A DNA stretch of 64,000 nucleotides from an uncultured Poribacteria bacterium (lineage in GTDB: Bacteria > Poribacteria > WGA-4E > WGA-3G): positions 3,636,217 to 3,700,216 of the forward strand of contig OX639992.1 in assembly GCA_951828515.1 (NCBI GenBank), read 5' to 3'. The position numbers and the translations under genes were made by a program. Below the pieces are notes generated by a model, which was given only the letters and a program-made list of their open reading frames with translations, searched no databases and was not told the DNA's origin. Positions 27,063 through 35,703 of the stretch are shown here, piece by piece; within the stretch, counting starts at the first letter, position 1, and each line of letters begins with the position of its first letter.

Positions 27063-27278
27063 TGGTTCACAGAGTTATTTAACTTTACAGTGTTAATTAT
27101 ATCGGGTATTTTTATTTTTGTCAAGTAATTTTTCCGCGTGACTTTGATGCGGAGAGGTTTTCGCGCCGGGTTGAACGTGTTGACCGAGTTTCGCCTGCGA
27201 AATTCTGTGTCTCCTTCTCATTGGGTGCGGTGTCCTCACGGGTGTCCAGTTCAGTGTTTCCGTCGGTTTCCGGTGGCT

Positions 27279-27659
27279 TTAGAACTCGTCTTCCTGCTCC
27301 CATGGGTCTGTCTGATAGTAAGCATCTGCCGTTCTGCGGTCGAGGTCTTGTGCGCGTGTGATGTCATGCAAGTTCTGTTTGAGTGCGTCAGGGGCGTCTT
27401 CTGGGAGCAAGATTTCCGTTTGATCTGAAGCCCTGTTGATCCCTTCCACCCATCGGATTTCCACCTCGACCTTCAACGCCCGGCACTGTTCGAGAAACCG
27501 ATAGGTTCCGGGTGCCGCATTATGCTTGATCTCGAAGTACTGTTGGATAGCCGCTTCGCCTTTCTTCGCGATGACGGCGGGCGGGCACCAAGCGATTCTG
27601 AAAGCACCAGTCAATACACCTTGGACGAATTCAAATTGAGCGGTCAATATTTTTCTCAC
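27279..27659 (-). CDS. Hypothetical protein
   Basis: 126 aa from a GTG at 27659 with GGAGGT 10 bases upstream; the frame is open further upstream to 27923 but that part has an unnatural composition. The product is soluble and charged: a core VQGVLTGAFRIAWCPPAVIAKKG, EIRWVEGIN, and an acidic C-terminus DPWEQEDEF. No signal peptide. Family not recognised; the ribosome binding site and composition are the only support. Confidence 0.55.
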   Translation of the reverse strand: MRKILTAQFEFVQGVLTGAFRIAWCPPAVIAKKGEAAIQQYFEIKHNAAPGTYRFLEQCRALKVEVEIRWVEGINRASDQTEILLPEDAPDALKQNLHDITRAQDLDRRTADAYYQTDPWEQEDEF

Positions 27660-28175
27660 GATTTTTCGCACCTCCGCGATATGCGTGAAGTTATCGGTTT
27701 TGGGACTCTGATCAGAAAGACAACCCCGAAACCTGTTAGATAATTCGGTATTCCTGTGCCGAGACGCAGCCGACACTTCTGGGGACCACGTATCCTGCTG
27801 CGTATACCGTTTCGGTGTGGCGGTCGCCTCTTTATAACTTAAGGACACAGTTTTAGCAGAAAAAAGTGCAGAAATCGTAAAAAAACTTTCGTCCAAGTTT
27901 TCGTTTACCTCTAAGAATACCACGAAAAACGGTTATCTCCCAACCAAATACCCAATAACAACGTTCCCACATATAGTGATTGCGATACCGCGAAGCTGTG
28001 ATGACGGTTGCCCTTTCGTCGTGTTCTAAGACATCTGTTTCGGGTGTTAGGGTGCGGTAAGACCCTAAAGGAGGCAACGCTCTTATTCAAAACTATCGCA
28101 CGCCTCGACCGAAAATCTGTGTAATCCGTATTCAGACGATAAACCCCGAAGTTTTGGGCAACTGCTGTTGTGCTT
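27660..28175. other. Intergenic region without a supported gene
   Basis: Short frames only. A segment near 27980-28015 (GCGATACCGCGAAGCTGTG...GGTTGCCCTTTCG) resembles one near 37167-37195 and may be a decayed dispersed repeat. Confidence 0.4.
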
Positions 28176-28202
28176 GATATTTTTCGATTGCTGAAAAATA
28201 TC
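28176..28202. terminator. A+T-rich hairpin upstream of lgt
   Basis: GATATTTTTC (28176-28185) pairs with GAAAAATATC (28193-28202) around a 7-base loop. It may end transcription entering from the left. Confidence 0.4.
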
Positions 28203-28223
28203 GTTAATCTCACAGAAAAGTGG

Positions 28224-28229
28224 TATAAT
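28224..28229 (+). promoter_or_regulatory. Extended -10 element of lgt
   Basis: TGG-TATAAT, 108 bases before the lgt start; the -35 region is weak. Confidence 0.45.
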
Positions 28230-28337
28230 ATGCATTGAGAATTCCTTTTGTGAAGGTTTGGTTTACCTCATGCTACCAAAGTAGTTCTCTTTCTACCATA
28301 CTTTGATTATCAAACTCAAATTGGAGAATAGATATTA

Positions 28338-29123
28338 ATGTATCCAACAATTGTTGATTTCGGTTTCGTCGGCATCCACTCCTTCGGGTTGATGTTATTC
28401 ACTGCGTTTATTACATCTGGTATTGTGATACAATCCGAATTGAAGCGACGCGGTTTCGCCCCGGAACTCGCCTCAGCTATCGTCATGGCTGCGGCAATCG
28501 GTGGTATTGTGGGTGCGAAACTCTATTCTGCCCTTCTTGATGGTCAGATCACTTTTCAAGAGCTCTTTTCAACGAGCGGGATAGTCTGGTATGGCGGGTT
28601 CATCGGTGGGTGTCTCGCTGTTATTATTGTGATCGTTCGCTCTTCAAATCCATTCCTACCGACAATCGACATCGTCGGTCCGACGGTTATCCTCGGATAC
28701 GGCATCGGTAGGATCGGGTGTTTGCTCGCGGGCGACGGTGACTATGGACCGCCCTCCGACCTCCCGTGGGCGCTGGCGTTTCCTAACGGTACTGTCCCAA
28801 CCGATGTCCCTGTCCATCCGACCCCTATATACGAGACGCTTCTGTCATGGGCATTTTTTGGCATCCTCTGGTCTCAGCGTCGTAAGTTTGAGGGTGCTCC
28901 GGGTGTCGTGTTCGGTGCGAGTCTTGTATTGTTAGGCGTGGAACGGTTTATCGCAGAGTTTTGGCGAATCACGCCGCGCGTGCTGGGATGGATGTCAGCA
29001 GCACAACTTTTCAGTATTGCGGCGTTTATTTTCGGGATCGTGCTCATTCTCTGGATGTTCACCCATCCCCGTGCAGTGGAAGGCAAGGTAGGGGAACCTC
29101 GCCAGCGAGACAGAGGCGCGTGA
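28338..29123 (+). CDS. lgt: Prolipoprotein diacylglyceryl transferase
   Basis: 261 aa, seven or so TM segments. Lgt transfers diacylglycerol from phosphatidylglycerol to the lipobox cysteine of prolipoproteins in the inner membrane. Landmarks: YPTIVDFGFVGIHSFGLML at the start, WYGGFIGG in place of the HGG-x-IG motif, GYGIGRIGCLLAGDGDYG in place of RIGNF-x-NGE, HPTPIYE and VERFIAEFWR near the end. The histidine and asparagine of the E. coli enzyme are replaced by Y and C, a variant seen in the Lgt relatives with a GR-x-GC motif. GGAGAATAGATATTA precedes the ATG. It serves the several lipoproteins in this window. Confidence 0.93.
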   Translation: MYPTIVDFGFVGIHSFGLMLFTAFITSGIVIQSELKRRGFAPELASAIVMAAAIGGIVGAKLYSALLDGQITFQELFSTSGIVWYGGFIGGCLAVIIVIVRSSNPFLPTIDIVGPTVILGYGIGRIGCLLAGDGDYGPPSDLPWALAFPNGTVPTDVPVHPTPIYETLLSWAFFGILWSQRRKFEGAPGVVFGASLVLLGVERFIAEFWRITPRVLGWMSAAQLFSIAAFIFGIVLILWMFTHPRAVEGKVGEPRQRDRGA

Positions 29124-29176
29124 AAAACCACGCTAGCATAACATCCGATGGACCCATCTGCAACAATAGGATCACA

Positions 29177-29515
29177 TCAGTCAGGAGTGGTGACCGTATA
29201 GGTTAGCCACTTAGATCCGTAAACCCACTCAACCGTCAGGGTCAGCGGTCCCGGGGTGAACGGACCTAAGACGAATACCTTATGACCCGAATACTCGACA
29301 ACACCCGCATTTACCCTGACGTCTCCTGGATCGCTATCGAAGATAAGTGTGATAATCGCATTCGGCGCAATCTCTGAATCACTTGGCGGATTTGCCAAGA
29401 TGAAAGACGTCGGCACCACCGGCTCAAGATCTTCAGTGCTCCCACAACCGGCAACAACAAAGACGATAATAAAGTTTGTCAGTGATAATGCTATGGTTGA
29501 AAATGATTTTCTCAT
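29177..29515 (-). CDS. Small lipoprotein with Ig-like body
   Basis: 112 aa. Lipobox VAGC at residues 21-24. The mature part, SFILANPPSDSEIAPNAIIT, LIFDSDPGDVRVNAGVVEY, PLTLTVEWVYG, has the short alternating beta-strand pattern of bacterial Ig-like domains. No strong ribosome binding site before the ATG. Probably outer-membrane anchored; function unknown. Confidence 0.75.
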   Translation of the reverse strand: MRKSFSTIALSLTNFIIVFVVAGCGSTEDLEPVVPTSFILANPPSDSEIAPNAIITLIFDSDPGDVRVNAGVVEYSGHKVFVLGPFTPGPLTLTVEWVYGSKWLTYTVTTPD

Positions 29516-29605
29516 GGGAGTTTTAATTCAAGCGGATATGAAAAACGGCTCAAACCAAGTTATTACTGGATTCAAGCCGATTTAGAAAATGTCTGATATT
29601 TGTGC

Positions 29606-30310
29606 TTATCGGACGCTTTTGATGCGTCCCCATGTGGTTGTGAGTTTGGCTGTAGGCTCTACCGGAAAACTATCATCGCCGAAGTACTCAATTTCGCCAA
29701 TTTGAAAGTACGCCCCAGCCGGGTTCGATGCGGTGTCAAAAGTAACATGCCGAAAAAACCGATATCCGGTCTTTTGAACGTCGTAATCTTCCCCTGCCTC
29801 AAAAAGGACGACTTGCAGTCGCTGCTCCCAAAAGCTCTTCCCATCGTGAGAATAGATGGTCGTAAAATCTTCGCCGTCGTTCGATCCCTGAACCTCCCAC
29901 ACTGTAGGGTCCCTCGGAGGAACATCGTTCGCTGAAGATACGGTGAAATGTGTCAACGCGTACTGCTCCTCAAACTCAGCTGTCACGTGTAGACCTTCCT
30001 TCGGAATGCCGCCCCCACGTCCGCAGCACCATTTGTCATTGCTGGGACCAAGGCGGTTATCGAAGACGTTAAACGCAGATTCCCCGCCCCCGAATCCGGG
30101 TTCATCGTTGGCTGAGAAAATGGCGTTGTAACCGTCATCTGATTCAGGTTCACCATCGTCTTCTGGGTCGGTTAGGTCGCCTCCAAGCAGTGAATCCGTT
30201 CCTTCTCCCAAGACTTCCTCCGCCTGTGCCATGTCGCTCGTGCTGATAACAAAACAGGCCATCATCAACACAAATCCTGCTAATACCGACATAATTTTCA
30301 TGCTATTCAA
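29606..30310 (-). CDS. Secreted discoidin-like protein with WGRIK tail
   Basis: 234 aa; AGGAG lies 5 bases before the ATG at 30310. Signal peptide 1-30 ending near DMAQA-EE, then an acidic linker (DPEDDGEPESDDGYN). The body resembles an F5/8 type C (discoidin) domain: AFNVFDNRLGPSNDKWCC, ALTHFTVSSANDVPPRDPTVWEVQGSNDGEDFTTIY, FEAGEDYDVQKTGYRFFRHVTFD, QIGEIEYFGDD. Such domains bind carbohydrates. It ends VEPTAKLTTTWGRIKSVR, so the shared tail occurs here on a fold unrelated to LamG. Confidence 0.87.
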   Translation of the reverse strand: MNSMKIMSVLAGFVLMMACFVISTSDMAQAEEVLGEGTDSLLGGDLTDPEDDGEPESDDGYNAIFSANDEPGFGGGESAFNVFDNRLGPSNDKWCCGRGGGIPKEGLHVTAEFEEQYALTHFTVSSANDVPPRDPTVWEVQGSNDGEDFTTIYSHDGKSFWEQRLQVVLFEAGEDYDVQKTGYRFFRHVTFDTASNPAGAYFQIGEIEYFGDDSFPVEPTAKLTTTWGRIKSVR

Positions 30311-30671
30311 TCTCCTATGGAAATGAATCTCACTTTTACGTGAGTTTCCACTTCTTATATAACTCTAACGTGAGTTTGATAATAAAATGCGAGTTCGCTT
30401 TAATCACTTTTCATTTGTAAAAAAGGTGGATTATTGTAGCATAAGCTGTTAGTTTGTACCGTTTTTTTCCAAAACTGACTGAGGACGCTACGGGTAATTT
30501 TTTTTAACTCACATCAACTCTAAAACATACTGATAGAATAACACATACACAACCTCATTTTCAAGAAAATGAACAGAATCTTTCAAGACATCGCACATCT
30601 AACACCGTTGAACATCATCCATAACCAAAAGCGGGTGTGAAAGCCTATTTATAACACCACCTATATAATAG

Positions 30672-30893
30672 ACTAAAGTTTGGACAATTCGGGTTGCGTG
30701 TGAGTTGAGTTCTCAAGGATTCCCTTATTTTTTCAGCGTTTGCTACAGCCACCTCACTCTGAGAAAAAGACAGAAAGGTGCCAAAAAGCGCAGCCCCAGC
30801 GGGGCGAAATGTGTGTAGAACCGCCATATCCCTCCAAGGTCTAAGCCTCAGCGGGGCGAAATGTGTATCTCTAAAAATTGTCCAAAACTTAGT
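30672..30893. mobile_element. MITE-like element with the ends of the 18.4-kb IS
   Basis: 222 bp with no gene. The left end ACTAAAGTTTGGACAAT (30672-30688) equals the IS terminus, and the right end, ATTGTCCAAAACTTAGT (30877-30893), is its complement with two changes. Flanks ATATAATAG and ATATAGAGA are similar but not identical, so a decayed target duplication is possible. It contains the dimeric AGCCCCAGCGGGGCG repeat (30792-30814 and 30844-30866). The rest of 30311-31029 holds no supported gene. Confidence 0.75.
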
Positions 30894-31029
30894 ATATAGA
30901 GATATTACCAGAGAAGAAATTGTTTGAATACATAGGGAATCCTATTGTATACTAAGGAGTAGAGTCTACAGCGTATACAACTCAACCAAGGAAACTGCTT
31001 ATTGCAAACATTTATTGAGAGGAGAATGA

Positions 31030-31878
31030 ATGGATACAAACACAATTCCCGAAGAACGGAATTTTGGACTGACGCCTGAAGAACGATCCTCTTGGGATGA
31101 GAACGGATACTTTATCCGTTACGACGTTTTCTCAAAAGAAGAAAACGACGTTTTAGCGCAAATCGCTGATGACATCACTCTCGGAAAACGCTCCTTCCCA
31201 GACTATCATATCTTTCAAAACGCTTTAGTCAGAGACGGTAAGATTAAAGCACAAGGTGTCCACGCGATGCACAATATCCAATATGTGAGTTGTAATTGTC
31301 CAGAATTCCTCGCACACACGCGCGATTCCCGGCTCACCGATCCCGTTGTTGACATACTCGGTCCAGATCTCCTCGGTCTTAACAACCTCTATATTTGGAA
31401 ACCGCCCAAAATTGGTATCGGTTTCCCGTGGCATCAAGATAAATGGTATTTTAACCATCAGTATAAAACAGGAACGACTGTCGCAACATGGGGCGCTATT
31501 GATGACGCAGATGAAGACAACGGATGTCTCCATGTTATCCCGGGTAGCCACAAGTATGGAGTTCGTGACCACGTTGAACTTGAAGGTTCACAACAAGGGG
31601 AGTTTAAACAGGCACAAGGGGCTTGTGATGAAGATGGTGTTGCGGTAGAAGTTCCTGCTGGGGCGGTCATCTGGTTTAATAGTCAAGTCCTCCATAAAAG
31701 CACGGATAACCACAGTGAGCGTTTCAGACGCGCAAACATCGCACATTATATCAGTGCCAAAGCAGAATGGACATGTCCCGAAGCTGTAAATAAAAAACGC
31801 CCTCCTATGTGGATTCGGGGGGAAACCTATCCCGGTATGGCGGATGAAGTTCAATGGGACGTAATATCAATTCTATAA
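31030..31878 (+). CDS. Phytanoyl-CoA dioxygenase (PhyH) family protein
   Basis: 282 aa; AGGAGAATGA precedes the ATG. A Fe(II)/2-oxoglutarate oxygenase: WHQDKWYF supplies the His-x-Asp metal ligands, VLHKSTDN the distal histidine and HSERFRRANIAHY the arginine that would bind 2-oxoglutarate. WDENGYFIRYDVFSKEEND is the usual N-terminal helix, and GCLHVIPGSHKYG is a family hallmark. The substrate is unknown; such genes are numerous in Poribacteria. A pectate lyase gene starts 31 bases after its stop. Confidence 0.93.
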   Translation: MDTNTIPEERNFGLTPEERSSWDENGYFIRYDVFSKEENDVLAQIADDITLGKRSFPDYHIFQNALVRDGKIKAQGVHAMHNIQYVSCNCPEFLAHTRDSRLTDPVVDILGPDLLGLNNLYIWKPPKIGIGFPWHQDKWYFNHQYKTGTTVATWGAIDDADEDNGCLHVIPGSHKYGVRDHVELEGSQQGEFKQAQGACDEDGVAVEVPAGAVIWFNSQVLHKSTDNHSERFRRANIAHYISAKAEWTCPEAVNKKRPPMWIRGETYPGMADEVQWDVISIL

Positions 31879-31909
31879 TCCGATTGACTACTAACGAAAG
31901 GGCACTATC

Positions 31910-32956
31910 ATGAAACTACGACTGACTACCATTTATGTCTTGCTTCTTTTGTTTCTATCATCTTCCGATGCAACCGTTCCTTCCAAATACGCGAAGCAAT
32001 CCCTTGAATGGTTCCAGAGCGAGGAAGGTCGCCGTATTGCCGACAACGTCCTCACTTGGCAGACACCGCACGGCGGGTGGCCCAAGAATAGAGACACGGC
32101 ATCTGAGCCGTTTGATGGTAAAAGTGAGGATCTACACGCAACGTTCGACAACGGTGCGACCACTAACGAACTACGGTTTCTTGCCCGTGTGTTTCGTGCG
32201 ACAAACGAGCCGCGCTACCAACAAGCATTTCGCAAAGGTCTTTCTCATATCCTTGAAGCGCAATACCCAAATGGCGGGTGGCCCCAGTTTTATCCACTAA
32301 GCAAAGGTTACCATCGTCACATCACGTTCAATGACAATGTTATGGTCCGCATTCTCGAACTTCTCCGAGATGTCTCTGAATCTTCCGACTATCGGTTCCT
32401 GAAAATGGAGGACCGCACGAAGGCTGAAGCTGCTGTAACCAAGGGCATTGACTGCATCCTGCGCACGCAAATCGAGCAGAATGGCAAACGCACCGTCTGG
32501 TGCGCCCAGCATGACGAGAAAACGCTTGAGCCTGCGTGGGCACGTTCCTATGAGCCACCATCGTTCTCAGGTGCCGAAAGCGTCGGTGTCGTGCGATTCC
32601 TGATGTCAGTCGAAGAACCTACGCCAGGGATCATCGCCGCTGTCGAAGGATCCATCGAGTGGTTCAAGAGCGTCGCTATCCACGGTATGCGTCTTGACAA
32701 GTTCACCGACGCAGAGGGGCAGGACGATAAGCGGATCGTAGCGGATCCCGACGCGGACGCGCTCTGGGCGCGTTTCTACGAAATCGGCAGCAACCGTCCA
32801 ATCTTTCTCGACCGCGACTCGTTTGTCCGCGACTCGTTTTCCGAGATCGGGCAGGAACGCCGCACCGGATACGCCTACTACGGTGGCTGGGCCGCCAGAC
32901 TCCTCGCAGATGAGTACCCGCGGTGGAGAGAGAAGCACAAGTTCCCAAAGGAATGA
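31910..32956 (+). CDS. Pectate lyase, PL10-type
   Basis: 348 aa with a signal peptide (LTTIYVLLLLFLSSSDA). Family landmarks of PL10 pectate lyases: WQTPHGGWPKN, TFDNGATTNELRFLARVFRAT, AQYPNGGWPQFYP and ITFNDNVMVRILELL, with ENGKRTVWCAQHDEKTLEPAWARSYE-like residues for the catalytic arginine region. It cleaves polygalacturonate by beta-elimination outside the cytoplasm. AAGGG precedes the ATG. It sits between a PhyH oxygenase and a metallophosphoesterase with short gaps, so they may be cotranscribed. Confidence 0.93.
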   Translation: MKLRLTTIYVLLLLFLSSSDATVPSKYAKQSLEWFQSEEGRRIADNVLTWQTPHGGWPKNRDTASEPFDGKSEDLHATFDNGATTNELRFLARVFRATNEPRYQQAFRKGLSHILEAQYPNGGWPQFYPLSKGYHRHITFNDNVMVRILELLRDVSESSDYRFLKMEDRTKAEAAVTKGIDCILRTQIEQNGKRTVWCAQHDEKTLEPAWARSYEPPSFSGAESVGVVRFLMSVEEPTPGIIAAVEGSIEWFKSVAIHGMRLDKFTDAEGQDDKRIVADPDADALWARFYEIGSNRPIFLDRDSFVRDSFSEIGQERRTGYAYYGGWAARLLADEYPRWREKHKFPKE

Positions 32957-33003
32957 CCGATTATGGAATATACTTCACAATTCACGCACCCAAGGAGAAT
33001 GAC

Positions 33004-34761
33004 ATGCCCAAGTTCAATTGCTTACTGAAAATTATAGTGATTCCTGCTATATGTCTCGCCTTAATTGCCACAGTCGTCGCTCAAACACCCAACTTCCCTG
33101 AACGAATGCCTATCGTTGAACGTCCTTTCTCAGACGACCCCGACAAATTCACTTTCGCTATTATCGGTGATAAGACAGGCGGAGGTTACGACAAGTGGCC
33201 AGTGTTCGACCGCGCAATAGACGAAATCAATGTCCTGAAACCCGACTTTGCCATTATGGTGGGGGATTTGATACAAGGGTATACAAGTGACGCGGCGCAG
33301 GTCGAAACGGAATGGAAAGAGTTCTGGCAACATCAGTCGGATTTGATAATCCCATTTCTACCATTGCCCGGTAACCACGACATTACAAATCCGATGATGT
33401 ACGACTATTGGCAAAAACACCTCGGACGCACCTATTCGGCATTTACCTATAAAGACTGTCTGTTTCTCCTACTCAACACTGAGGAAAAACACAGTCTACC
33501 TGAAGGCAGTGAGGGCTGGATAGAAACATGGTTTGGCGATGCCCAAGTCGCATATATAACTGACGAGTTGGCGCTGCACAAGGATGTACGCCATACCTTC
33601 GTCATGCTACATAAACCGGCATGGCTACATGAAGATTCCGGCTGGTCTCAAATTGAAGAGCGACTCTCCGATCGAGCGTATACCGTGTTCGCTGGACACT
33701 ACCATAATTTGACCTTACACACACGTAATGACCGGCGATACTTCGTACTCGGCGCAACAGGTGGTGGCTTCACAACTCGCGAGGTACGGGAATACGGGGC
33801 CTTTGATCACTACAGTATCGTGACGGTAGATGGAAACGAAATTAATGTCGCGATCGTTGAACCCGGGCACATCTATCCTGCTGACCTATCGACTGCCGAA
33901 TTCAAAGCACAGCTCCGAGAGTTAGTTACAATTCAGTCCCACCTTCAGGTCAAGAGGGAACACGCCTCATCTGGTGGAAAACTTGAAATCGCGTTGAAAA
34001 ATAATCTGAAAAAGAAAGTCGATGTTGATCTCGTTTTCCATGAAAGTGAGAATTGGCAAACAGCGCCGCATCAGCTTGCGTTCACACTCAAACCCGGTCA
34101 AGAGGCAACAGGCAGTGTTGTGTTTTCCGCACTAACGGAGGCACTGCTGCCCTTACCGATCTATGACTATTCCGTTTTATACGGTGGTGAGCAACTGTAC
34201 CGGCGAACCGAAATGGTTTATCCAGTCGAACCCTCGGCGATGCAGCAGATCGCTGATTGGATGCTGCTTGGTACCTTCAGGCTTGATGTTCCAGAGGAAC
34301 TGGCGGCGTTGAATATCGTTCCGTCAGATTTCAGTGCTGACACTCCGCCCACATACGACAAATCTGCTAATGAAACCTACCAAGGGAAGCATGGAGACAT
34401 CCAGTGGCAAGAGCATCACGTTGATTCGGGATCCGTTAACTTGGATGGGATATTCAATAAACCTGAGTGGGCATCCGCTTACGGCGTGACCCACATCAAG
34501 AGTCCTGACGCACGCAAGGTTTTTGCTGAAATTCGCTGGGGAAGTAACCTCGGCAGACTTTTCGTTAACGGTGTCGAGTTAGCGACCGCAGCGAGACCTG
34601 GAGAGCATCTGTTTTACGGTAGGGTCTATGTTGAATTACCACTAAAAGTTGGATGGAATACCATAACTGTCCATTCAGGGGACTACACAGGTGGATGGAG
34701 TTACCAGATGGCGGTTGACAACACGAAAAACGCCCTCCAATTCAGTGCCACCCCAGATTAA
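33004..34761 (+). CDS. Exported metallophosphoesterase with C-terminal beta domain
   Basis: 585 aa from the ATG at 33004 (AAGGAG 8 bases upstream); a longer frame from 32923 overlaps the pectate lyase gene. Signal peptide 1-26 ends near TVVAQ. The calcineurin-like phosphoesterase domain spans about 45-290: FAIIGDKTGG, MVGDLIQG, PLPGNHDITN, FVMLHKPAW and VFAGHYHN give the dinuclear metal ligands. The C-terminal half resembles a carrier or sugar-binding beta-sandwich (FAEIRWGSNLGRLFVNGVEL, GWNTITVHSGDYTGGWSYQM). A phosphodiesterase or phosphatase acting on an extracellular phosphorylated compound is likely. Confidence 0.9.
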   Translation: MPKFNCLLKIIVIPAICLALIATVVAQTPNFPERMPIVERPFSDDPDKFTFAIIGDKTGGGYDKWPVFDRAIDEINVLKPDFAIMVGDLIQGYTSDAAQVETEWKEFWQHQSDLIIPFLPLPGNHDITNPMMYDYWQKHLGRTYSAFTYKDCLFLLLNTEEKHSLPEGSEGWIETWFGDAQVAYITDELALHKDVRHTFVMLHKPAWLHEDSGWSQIEERLSDRAYTVFAGHYHNLTLHTRNDRRYFVLGATGGGFTTREVREYGAFDHYSIVTVDGNEINVAIVEPGHIYPADLSTAEFKAQLRELVTIQSHLQVKREHASSGGKLEIALKNNLKKKVDVDLVFHESENWQTAPHQLAFTLKPGQEATGSVVFSALTEALLPLPIYDYSVLYGGEQLYRRTEMVYPVEPSAMQQIADWMLLGTFRLDVPEELAALNIVPSDFSADTPPTYDKSANETYQGKHGDIQWQEHHVDSGSVNLDGIFNKPEWASAYGVTHIKSPDARKVFAEIRWGSNLGRLFVNGVELATAARPGEHLFYGRVYVELPLKVGWNTITVHSGDYTGGWSYQMAVDNTKNALQFSATPD

Positions 34762-34778
34762 ATCTCTCAATCCATTTT

Positions 34779-34840
34779 GGTGCGGACTCTGAATCCCTTA
34801 GGGTGTCATACGCGCACTCCTTTTCGATCGGATCCGCACC
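34779..34840. repeat. GGTGCGG inverted repeat, long-loop copy
   Basis: GGTGCGGA (34779-34786) and TCCGCACC (34833-34840) are perfect arms 46 bases apart, downstream of the phosphoesterase gene. Related to 17274-17295 and 37063-37104. Confidence 0.55.
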
Positions 34841-34853
34841 TAACCCCTGAAAT

Positions 34854-34882
34854 TTGACAAAAGATTTCCGCTGCGCTATACT
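34854..34882 (+). promoter_or_regulatory. Near-consensus promoter of the PhyH-HD-hydrolase operon
   Basis: TTGACA (34854-34859), 17-base spacer, TATACT (34877-34882), 36 bases before the ATG at 34918; AAGGAAGAGGG is the ribosome binding site. Confidence 0.8.
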
Positions 34883-34917
34883 GACAAACAACAAGAGTAT
34901 TCGTAAGGAAGAGGGTT

Positions 34918-35703
34918 ATGTCTTACCTTAATTCCGAACGCCACCGAGATTGGAAAACCAACGGCTACTTGAAAATCCCCGGCTTTTTCTCCGCCGAAGA
35001 GGTGAACGATCTACAGGCGTGGGTCTCTGACATCTCGGGTTGGGAACCGACACCGGATAAGTGGATGCACCATTATGAATCCACGCCAGCTGGACCACGA
35101 CTCTCTCGCTCAGAAAATTTCGTGCCCTACCACACCGATATGGAAACCACCGTGACAGATGGCAAAGTATTAGATGTTGTCTCCGGTGTGATGGAAGAAC
35201 CGGCAGTTCTCTACAAAGAGAAAATCAACTACAAATATCCTGGCGGCGGTGGTTACGCGGCACATCAGGACGCACCCGCTTATGAATTCATCAAATTCCA
35301 TATCACCTGTTTAATTTCGGTTGATTCAGCGACTCCTGAAAGTGGATGTCTCTATTTCGCGCCCGGTAGGCACAACGAAGGATTCATCGCGTTGGACGAA
35401 AAGGGATGTGTCGCCCCCGAAACCGCTTCAGCGATGGAGTGGGTCGCTGTACCTACAGATCCGGGTGACATTCTTCTCTTCGGCTCTTACATCCCACACA
35501 AGAGTCCGAGCAACCGTTCAGATCGACCAAGACGCATTATCTATCTCACTTACAATGCCAGTTCCGAAGGCGATTGGCGCGAGCAGTATTATGAAGACAA
35601 GCGGCAGGCTTTCTCGCAATACGCAACGGACGGCTCAAACCGAGATAAACAAATTAGTAAAATCGCACATTTTCAAGGGAAATCAGTGAACCATGACTTT
35701 TGA
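34918..35703 (+). CDS. PhyH-family 2-oxoglutarate oxygenase, PhnY-like by context
   Basis: 261 aa. HRDWKTNGYLKIPGFFSAEEV opens the fold; YAAHQDAPAYEF gives the His-x-Asp ligands, YIPHKSPSNRS the distal histidine and RPRRIIYLTYNA the 2-oxoglutarate-binding arginine. GCLYFAPGRHNEG is the family hallmark. Its last 11 bases overlap the following HD-domain oxygenase gene. In known systems a PhyH-type enzyme next to a PhnZ-type HD oxygenase hydroxylates a phosphonate at the alpha carbon (PhnY, TmpA), and the HD enzyme then cleaves the C-P bond. That role here is inference from context. Confidence 0.9.
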   Translation: MSYLNSERHRDWKTNGYLKIPGFFSAEEVNDLQAWVSDISGWEPTPDKWMHHYESTPAGPRLSRSENFVPYHTDMETTVTDGKVLDVVSGVMEEPAVLYKEKINYKYPGGGGYAAHQDAPAYEFIKFHITCLISVDSATPESGCLYFAPGRHNEGFIALDEKGCVAPETASAMEWVAVPTDPGDILLFGSYIPHKSPSNRSDRPRRIIYLTYNASSEGDWREQYYEDKRQAFSQYATDGSNRDKQISKIAHFQGKSVNHDF

